Part shown: positions 5,901 to 11,339 of the stretch, piece by piece
Numbering within the stretch: position 1 is the stretch's first letter
How the letters are laid out: every line of letters begins with the position of its first letter
NCBI GenBank assembly: GCA_900320925.1
Contig: ONUD01000019.1
Span: 1 to 11,339 of the forward strand
Source of the DNA: an uncultured Eubacteriales bacterium
GTDB lineage: Bacteria > Bacillota > Clostridia > Oscillospirales > Acutalibacteraceae
Direction: 5' to 3'
Length of the DNA stretch: 11,339 bases
Made by a program: the position numbers and the translations under genes
The notes under the pieces: generated by a model
What the model saw: only the letters and a program-made list of their open reading frames with translations
Told to the model about the DNA's origin: nothing
Database searches by the model: none

Positions 5901-8723
5901 TTAATGCAGATATTTTTTCAGATACTGTCCCGTATAGGACTGCTCACACATGGCAATTTCCTCCGGAGTCCCCTCTGCAATGACCGTACCGCCGCCGTCA
6001 CCACCCTCGGGACCCAAATCAATGATATGGTCAGCCGTTTTGATGAGATCAAGGTTATGCTCGATGACCACCACAGTGTTGCCGTTGTCCACAAATTTTT
6101 GCAGCACATCAATCAGACGATGCACGTCCGCAATATGCAAACCTGTGGTCGGTTCGTCCAGAATATAGATGGTCTTGCCCGTGGAACGCTTGGACAGTTC
6201 GGCGGCTAACTTGATACGCTGTGCTTCACCGCCTGAGAGAGTCGTAGAGGGCTGACCGATTTTGATATAGCCCAGACCTACCTCATACAAAGTACGCAGT
6301 TTGGTGTAAATTTTCTGGTGGTTGGCAAAAAATTCACACCCCTCCTCCACGGTCATCTCCAGCACGTCATAAATGGACTTGCCCCTGTATTTGACCTCCA
6401 GTGTTTCACGGTTGTAACGCTTGCCCTTGCAGACCTCGCACGGTACATAGACATCGGGCAGGAAATGCATTTCAATTTTGATAATGCCGTCCCCCTGACA
6501 GGCTTCACAGCGTCCGCCCTTGACATTGAAGGAGAATCTGCCGGCACTGAATCCGTGCATTTTGGCATCGGTAGTTTGTGAAAACAGCTCTCTTATATCC
6601 GTGAATACGCCTGTATAGGTAGCCGGATTGGAGCGGGGTGTCCTGCCAATGGGAGATTGGTTAATGTCAATTACCTTGTCAAGATATTCGATACCCGTAA
6701 TTTTCTCACACTGCACGGGAAGCGGTCTTGCTCCGTTCAGGTCACTGGCTAACTGCTTGTACAGGATTTCATTGACTAAAGAGGACTTGCCCGAACCCGA
6801 TACCCCTGTCACACAGATAAACTTGCCCAACGGAAAGGCAACATGGATATTTTTGAGATTGTTTTGGGTTGCCCCCCAGACTTTCAGTTCTTTGCCATTG
6901 CCTTTCCGGCGTTCTGAGGGGACGGGAATATACATTTGATGGCTGAGATACTGCCCCGTCAAGGAACGGTCACATGCCTTGATGTCCTCCACCGTGCCGG
7001 CACAGACCAGTTCTCCCCCATGGATACCGGCTCCGGGGCCAATGTCAATAATATGGTCAGCCGCATACATGGTATCCTCGTCATGCTCCACGACAATGAC
7101 GGTATTGCCGAGGTCACGCAGGTTTTTCAGCGTGGCAATGAGTTTATCATTGTCCCGCTGGTGCAGACCGATACTCGGTTCATCGAGAATATACAGCACC
7201 CCTGACAGGGAAGAACCGATTTGTGTTGCCAGACGGATTCGCTGACTTTCCCCGCCGGACAGCGTGCCGGCGGAACGGGAAAGCGTCAGATAGGACAGCC
7301 CTACACTGTGCAGGAAATTCAAACGGCTTTCAATTTCTTTGGTAATGGCTTTGGCAATCCACTTTTCCCGTTCAGAGAGCGTGGCATGACGGGTAAAGTC
7401 GATTGCCTGCTCCACGGACATATCACAAAACTCACTGATATTCCTGCCTCCCACCGTCACCGCCAGACTTTCGGGAGAAAGCCGTCTGCCGTGGCAGGCA
7501 TCGCACGGTACCGATGACATATAGCTTTCAATTTCTGCTTTGACCCAGTTGCTTTGGGTTTCACGGAAGCGTCTTTCCAGATTGTTGACAATGCCTTCAA
7601 ATTCCGTCTGATACGTTCCCGAACCATATTCATTCTTGCGGTGAACCGTGATTTTTTCGCCCTTGGTACCGTAAAGGAGAATGTCAAAAATGTCTTTTGG
7701 CAAGTCCTGAATCGGGGTATCAAGGGAAAAAGCATATTTTTCCGCCAGTGCCTCAAAATACATGGCGGCAATGGTACTGCCCTCCATTGCCCATCCGCTG
7801 CCTTTGATAGCCCCCTGACGCACGGATTTGGAAGCATCGGGGATAATACGGTCAATATCAATCTGCATGAACACCCCTAAGCCTGTACATTTTTTACACG
7901 CACCGTAAGGATTGTTAAAAGAGAACATACGGGGACTCAGTTCATCAATACTGACACCGTGTTCGGGACAGGCATAATTCTGTGAAAAGAGAATATCCTC
8001 CCCTCCCTGCACGGCAACTAATGTCAGACCTCCTGCCAGTTTGGCGGCAGTTTCCACGGAATCCGCCAGACGAGAACGAATTTCAGGCTTGATAACCAGC
8101 CTGTCGATGATAATTTCAATATGGTGTTTTTTATTTTTTTCAAGCTTGATTTCCTCCGACAGGTCATAGATAATCCCGTCCGCACGGACACGGACAAACC
8201 CGCTTTTGACAGCCGCTTCCAGTTCTTTTTTATGCTCGCCCTTTTTGGCTCTGATGACAGGTGCCATGACCTGTATTTTGGTACCTTCCGGCATGGACAG
8301 TACTTTATCCACAATCTGGTCAACCGTCTGCTGTTTAATTTCCCTGCCGCAGACGGGGCAGTGCGGGATACCGATACGGGCATACATCAGACGCAGATAA
8401 TCATAGATTTCCGTGACCGTTCCCACCGTGGAGCGGGGGTTCTTGGAAGTGGTTTTCTGGTCGATGGAAATGGCAGGCGAAAGACCGTCAATGCTGTCCA
8501 CATCGGGCTTGTCCATCTGCCCTAAAAACATTCTGGCATACGAGGACAAGGACTCTACATATCGCCGCTGTCCCTCTGCATAGAGCGTATCAAATGCCAG
8601 AGAGGACTTGCCGGAGCCTGACAGTCCCGTTACCACCACCAGTTCATCTCTCGGTATTTCCACGTTAATATTTTTCAGGTTATGTTCTCTGGCACCCTTT
8701 ACCGTAATTGTTTTGAATCCCAT
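5901..8723 (-). CDS. uvrA: UvrABC excinuclease subunit A
   Basis: Damage-recognition ATPase of nucleotide excision repair; a UvrA dimer loads UvrB at DNA lesions. The 940 residues are full length. The two ABC modules are complete: first Walker A GLSGSGKSS at 33-41, signature LSGGESQR at 488-495 and Walker B ILDEPS at 512-517; second Walker A GVSGSGKSS at 640-648, signature LSGGEAQR at 829-836 and ILDEPT at 854-859. Zinc ligands are visible as C252, H255, C276 and C279, and as CEAC 739-742 with CEVC 762-765. A further CPVC lies at 122-125. I place the start at 8723 (MGFKTITVKGAREHNL) because GGAGGG lies 4 bases upstream and this matches the usual UvrA N-terminus. The in-frame ATG at 8738 has no ribosome binding site. 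It lies between ftsH and the DUF5685-like gene on the same strand. Confidence 0.98.
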   Translation of the reverse strand: MGFKTITVKGAREHNLKNINVEIPRDELVVVTGLSGSGKSSLAFDTLYAEGQRRYVESLSSYARMFLGQMDKPDVDSIDGLSPAISIDQKTTSKNPRSTVGTVTEIYDYLRLMYARIGIPHCPVCGREIKQQTVDQIVDKVLSMPEGTKIQVMAPVIRAKKGEHKKELEAAVKSGFVRVRADGIIYDLSEEIKLEKNKKHHIEIIIDRLVIKPEIRSRLADSVETAAKLAGGLTLVAVQGGEDILFSQNYACPEHGVSIDELSPRMFSFNNPYGACKKCTGLGVFMQIDIDRIIPDASKSVRQGAIKGSGWAMEGSTIAAMYFEALAEKYAFSLDTPIQDLPKDIFDILLYGTKGEKITVHRKNEYGSGTYQTEFEGIVNNLERRFRETQSNWVKAEIESYMSSVPCDACHGRRLSPESLAVTVGGRNISEFCDMSVEQAIDFTRHATLSEREKWIAKAITKEIESRLNFLHSVGLSYLTLSRSAGTLSGGESQRIRLATQIGSSLSGVLYILDEPSIGLHQRDNDKLIATLKNLRDLGNTVIVVEHDEDTMYAADHIIDIGPGAGIHGGELVCAGTVEDIKACDRSLTGQYLSHQMYIPVPSERRKGNGKELKVWGATQNNLKNIHVAFPLGKFICVTGVSGSGKSSLVNEILYKQLASDLNGARPLPVQCEKITGIEYLDKVIDINQSPIGRTPRSNPATYTGVFTDIRELFSQTTDAKMHGFSAGRFSFNVKGGRCEACQGDGIIKIEMHFLPDVYVPCEVCKGKRYNRETLEVKYRGKSIYDVLEMTVEEGCEFFANHQKIYTKLRTLYEVGLGYIKIGQPSTTLSGGEAQRIKLAAELSKRSTGKTIYILDEPTTGLHIADVHRLIDVLQKFVDNGNTVVVIEHNLDLIKTADHIIDLGPEGGDGGGTVIAEGTPEEIAMCEQSYTGQYLKKYLH

Positions 8724-8727
8724 AATT

Positions 8728-8733
8728 CCCTCC
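8728..8733 (-). promoter_or_regulatory. Ribosome binding site that fixes the uvrA start
   Basis: GGAGGG on the minus strand lies 4 bases before the ATG at 8723 and within the 5-codon extension that starts at 8738. Bases upstream of the longer start show no Shine-Dalgarno match. This favours the 940-residue form of UvrA. Confidence 0.75.
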
Positions 8734-8741
8734 GTCATGGA

Positions 8742-8771
8742 AAGAAAGGAGTGCTTTTGACGGCACTCCTT
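8742..8771 (-). terminator. Hairpin with weak U-tract between ftsH and uvrA (possible partial terminator)
   Basis: On the minus strand a perfect 9-bp stem (8763-8771 with 8746-8754) and an 8-base loop are followed by TCTTTCC. It begins 6 bases after the ftsH stop codon and ends just before the uvrA start region. The interrupted U-tract suggests incomplete termination or an RNA-stability element. No separate uvrA promoter fits between the hairpin and the gene, so read-through or a promoter inside ftsH is needed. Confidence 0.5.
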
Positions 8772-8777
8772 CCTGCA

Positions 8778-10688
8778 TTATTCTTCTTTCAGAATACCGG
8801 CAGTTTCTTCTTCCTCACTGTCCTCATCCACGGGAATCTCTTTTCCCTCCATAGCGGCGGTAAACTGTTCCCCGGACATTTTTTCATGCTCAAACAGGAA
8901 CTGTGCCACCCGATGCAGTTCTTCGGTATGCTCTTTAAGGATTGCTTCCGTCTTGGCATAGCCGTCGGTAATATACTCCTTGACTTCCTTGTCAATTTGT
9001 GCAGCAGTTTCCTCGGAGTAAGTCTTGTTATGACCAAATTCCTTGCCGAGGAACACTTCTCCATCAGAGGAACCGTAGGTGATGGGGCCAAGCTTGGGAC
9101 TCATGCCGTACTTGGTAATCATGGAGAATACCAGATTGGTTGCCCGTTCAATATCGTTGGACGCACCTGTGGAGATGTCCCCGATAATCAGTGCCTCTGC
9201 CACACGTCCGCCGAGCAGTACGACAATTTCCTCCAGCATTTCATTTCTGGAACGATAGGACTTATCCTCTGTGGGCAGTGACATGGTAAAACCGCCTGCA
9301 AGACCTCTGGGAATAATGGAAATCTGATGCACGGGGTCTTGTGTGGGAGAGAAGTAGGTGGCAATGGCATGACCGGCTTCATGATAGGCAGTCAGTTTCT
9401 TTTCCTTGTCGGACATGACACGGGATTTTTTTTCCGTACCCACCACGACTTTGATGGTAGCTTCCTCGACTTCTGCCATAGTGATAGCTTTCTGGTCTTT
9501 TCTTGCGGCAAGAAGGGCGGCTTCATTCAGCAGGTTTTCAAGGTCGGCACCCGTAAAGCCTGCCGTTGACTTGGCAATGGTCTTGAGTTCCACGTCAGGA
9601 GCAAGGGGCTTGCCCTTGGCATGAACCTTCAAAATTTCCTCACGACCCTTGATGTCAGGTCTGCCGACAACGACCTGCCTGTCAAAACGTCCCGGACGCA
9701 TCAGGGCAGGGTCAAGAATATCGGGACGGTTGGTAGCGGCAATCATGATAACACCCTCGTTGGCACCAAAGCCGTCCATCTCTACCAGCAACTGGTTCAA
9801 GGTCTGTTCCCGTTCATCATGGCCGCCTCCCAGACCCGCACCACGCTGACGGCCGACGGCATCAATTTCATCAATGAAGATGATACAGGGAGAATTTTTC
9901 TTGGCGTGTTCAAACAAGTCCCTGACACGGGATGCACCCACGCCGACAAACATTTCTACAAAATCCGAACCGGAAATGGAGAAGAACGGCACGCCTGCTT
10001 CGCCTGCAACGGCTCTTGCAAGGAGGGTTTTACCTGTACCGGGAGGGCCTACTAAAAGCACCCCCTTGGGGATTCTGGCACCGAGTTCATTGTACTTCTT
10101 GGCATCTTTGAGAAACTCCACGATTTCTCTGAGTTCCTCCTTTTCTTCATCCGCACCTGCCACATCGGCAAAGGTAGTCTTGCGTTTTTCATCATTCACA
10201 TTTTTGAGTTTGGCCTTACCAAAACCCATTTGTTTGCCCGGATCACCGAACGTCCCCGAAAACTTCTTCATGATATAGATCCATACGCCGATGAGGAAGC
10301 CGAACAGCAATAGCTGCGGTACGATATTCAGCAGCAGGGAATTATCGGTAGCCTGCTTCCAGGTATACTTCATGGGAGCTTCTTTGTGGTCAGTATTATA
10401 TTTTTCAACATACTCGTCAATGGAGTCCACGAACAGGGAAATACTGGCAACGGACGTTTTAATCTCCGTTTGGTTCTTATATTTCTCACTCAGCTTCAGA
10501 TTCAGCTCTCCCGAACCGAAATCAAGGGTATATTCCGTTACCTTCTGATCCTTGAAAAGGTAGACAATATCGGAAGTGGGATATTCTTCTTTGGGTTGGG
10601 TAGAGAAGATCACTGCTACGATAATGATGAGTACAATAGGTATGCCGAGATAGATCAGCAGATTGCGAATGTTTTTCATGTTGTCCAA
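8778..10688 (-). CDS. ftsH: ATP-dependent zinc metalloprotease FtsH
   Basis: Membrane-bound AAA+ protease that degrades misassembled membrane proteins and some regulators. The 636 residues show the full layout: membrane helix 1 (about 10-28), extracytoplasmic domain (about 30-114), membrane helix 2 (about 118-140), then the cytoplasmic AAA domain with Walker A GPPGTGKT at 214-221, pore motif FVGVG at 247-251, Walker B IIFIDEID at 269-276 and second region of homology ending RPGRFDR at 331-337. The protease domain has the zinc site HEAGH at 436-440 and third ligand Asp512 in ASNDIERAT. The tail is acidic. The start chosen is TTG at 10688, because AAAGGAG (10699-10705) lies 10 bases before it; the in-frame ATG at 10679 is 19 bases away. 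The ribosome site overlaps the hpt stop codon, suggesting translational coupling in the classic hpt-ftsH pair. Confidence 0.98.
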   Translation of the reverse strand: MDNMKNIRNLLIYLGIPIVLIIIVAVIFSTQPKEEYPTSDIVYLFKDQKVTEYTLDFGSGELNLKLSEKYKNQTEIKTSVASISLFVDSIDEYVEKYNTDHKEAPMKYTWKQATDNSLLLNIVPQLLLFGFLIGVWIYIMKKFSGTFGDPGKQMGFGKAKLKNVNDEKRKTTFADVAGADEEKEELREIVEFLKDAKKYNELGARIPKGVLLVGPPGTGKTLLARAVAGEAGVPFFSISGSDFVEMFVGVGASRVRDLFEHAKKNSPCIIFIDEIDAVGRQRGAGLGGGHDEREQTLNQLLVEMDGFGANEGVIMIAATNRPDILDPALMRPGRFDRQVVVGRPDIKGREEILKVHAKGKPLAPDVELKTIAKSTAGFTGADLENLLNEAALLAARKDQKAITMAEVEEATIKVVVGTEKKSRVMSDKEKKLTAYHEAGHAIATYFSPTQDPVHQISIIPRGLAGGFTMSLPTEDKSYRSRNEMLEEIVVLLGGRVAEALIIGDISTGASNDIERATNLVFSMITKYGMSPKLGPITYGSSDGEVFLGKEFGHNKTYSEETAAQIDKEVKEYITDGYAKTEAILKEHTEELHRVAQFLFEHEKMSGEQFTAAMEGKEIPVDEDSEEEETAGILKEE

Positions 10689-10698
10689 GTGACGGTCA

Positions 10699-10705
10699 CT
10701 CCTTT
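10699..10705 (-). promoter_or_regulatory. ftsH ribosome binding site overlapping the hpt stop codon
   Basis: AAAGGAG on the minus strand shares bases with the hpt stop TAA (10704-10706). It is 10 bases from TTG (10688) and 19 from ATG (10679). A palindrome AGTGAC-G-GTCACT as written on the plus strand (10688-10700) fills the space, so folding could alter which start is used. Confidence 0.7.
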
Positions 10706-11228
10706 AAAAATTTGATGGTTCCGCATTAAGTACAGCGACATACGGCAAATTTCTGTATTTTTCGTTACAGTCCAGTCCGTAGCCCACAATAAAAAGATCC
10801 TCGATCACAAAGCCTGCATAATCCGCCTGTACGGGTCTGACACGCCGTGCGGGCTTGTCAAAGAGGGTGCAGAGCTTCACGGAAGCCGCTCCCTTTTGCA
10901 GGATGTGTTCTTTCAGCAGATACAAGGTATTCCCTGTATCAAGGATGTCCTCCACCACCAGTACATGCTTGCCGGTTACATCCAGAGAAAGATCCTTTTT
11001 GATGGTAATCACTCCCGAGGACACGGTAGAACTCCCATAACTGGAGGCTGCCATGAAATCCAGTTCACAGTCCAGTGTCAGCTTACGAATTAAATCGGCA
11101 TAAAATACAATGCTGCCCTTTAGTATTCCCACAATGACCGGTTCTTTTCCCTGATAATCCTTGTTAATTTTGGCAGCAATCTCTTCCACCTTTTGGGAAA
11201 GCTGCTGTTCATTAGCAATAATTTCCAT
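10704..11228 (-). CDS. hpt: Hypoxanthine (guanine) phosphoribosyltransferase
   Basis: Purine salvage enzyme that converts hypoxanthine or guanine plus PRPP to IMP or GMP in the cytoplasm. At 174 residues it has the usual bacterial length. The PRPP-binding motif VLVVEDILDTGNTL spans about 89-102, with the acidic pair Glu93-Asp94 and Asp97 as the expected catalytic base. The early LKGS motif is at 36-39, the flexible loop SYGSSTVSSG at 63-72 and the C-terminal purine-binding region VIEDLFIVGYGLD at 141-153. The start is supported by AAAGGA at 11236-11241, 7 bases upstream and inside the end of tilS. Only one base separates the tilS stop from this ATG, and ftsH follows after 15 bases. The tilS-hpt-ftsH order is a well-known Firmicutes arrangement. 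Confidence 0.96.
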   Translation of the reverse strand: MEIIANEQQLSQKVEEIAAKINKDYQGKEPVIVGILKGSIVFYADLIRKLTLDCELDFMAASSYGSSTVSSGVITIKKDLSLDVTGKHVLVVEDILDTGNTLYLLKEHILQKGAASVKLCTLFDKPARRVRPVQADYAGFVIEDLFIVGYGLDCNEKYRNLPYVAVLNAEPSNF

Positions 11229-11229
11229 T

Positions 11230-11339
11230 TTACCGTCCTTTCACATTGATAACCAGTACCTTTTTGGTATCGGGACACACACGGCATGACTGTGCTGCTC
11301 CGATGTCCTCGATCCACAGCACCTTTGTTCCCTCCGCTA
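11230..11339 (-). CDS. tilS: tRNA(Ile)-lysidine synthase, C-terminal end, runs off window
   Basis: Only the last 35 codons and the stop are inside the window. The peptide contains VLWIEDIGAAQSCRV and then PDTKKVLVINVKGR, which resembles the C-terminal domain of TilS, the enzyme that modifies the wobble cytidine of tRNA-Ile(CAU). The catalytic N-terminal ATPase domain lies outside. The identification rests on this short match and on the position directly before hpt and ftsH, where tilS is usual in Firmicutes. The reading frame is closed by TAA at 11230-11232, one base before the hpt ATG. Confidence 0.78.
   Translation of the reverse strand, partial: AEGTKVLWIEDIGAAQSCRVCPDTKKVLVINVKGR

Noticed and set aside
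8682..10715. Several plus-strand frames of 60-200 codons opposite uvrA, ftsH and hpt
   Set aside because: They are antisense to strongly conserved genes, with no domains of their own and no plausible ribosome sites.

Overview
The window looks like ordinary chromosomal DNA from a Gram-positive Clostridia-type bacterium. An Oscillospiraceae/Ruminococcus-like host is my best guess. The grounds are the tilS-hpt-ftsH gene order typical of Firmicutes, purine-rich Shine-Dalgarno sites, sigma-A-type promoters, a BofC-like small exported protein and a PMCA-type calcium ATPase. The genus is inferred from style, not from a marker gene. I see no CRISPR array, tRNA, rRNA, insertion sequence or prophage gene.

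Left part (1-2183): a class A penicillin-binding protein reads leftward off the window edge, and only its membrane anchor and most of its GT51 glycosyltransferase domain are present. It is divergent from a small membrane-anchored protein whose C-terminal domain resembles that of BofC. An AT-rich gap of about 410 bases follows. It holds a 12-bp hairpin, a cluster of GTGAA repeats and a strong promoter for an XRE-family HTH regulator, which ends at a clear intrinsic terminator.

Middle (2184-5060): a complete PMCA-type (type IIB) Ca2+ P-type ATPase has its own well-formed promoter. That promoter is surrounded by inverted and direct repeats that look like operators. The gene ends at a strong stem-loop that also serves the convergent gene cluster.

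Right part (5040-11339): one leftward gene cluster reads tilS (3' end only) - hpt - ftsH - uvrA - DUF5685-like gene. The spacings are tight (1, 15, about 54 and 12 bases), so it is probably one operon or two overlapping ones. It combines tRNA-Ile lysidine synthesis, purine salvage, membrane protein quality control and nucleotide excision repair with an uncharacterised Cys- and Asp-rich protein. A hairpin between ftsH and uvrA could trim downstream expression.

The least explained items are the DUF5685-like protein, the repeat-rich ATPase promoter next to the XRE gene, the BofC-like protein, and the translation start of ftsH. I did not find convincing evidence of a wholly new multi-gene system.
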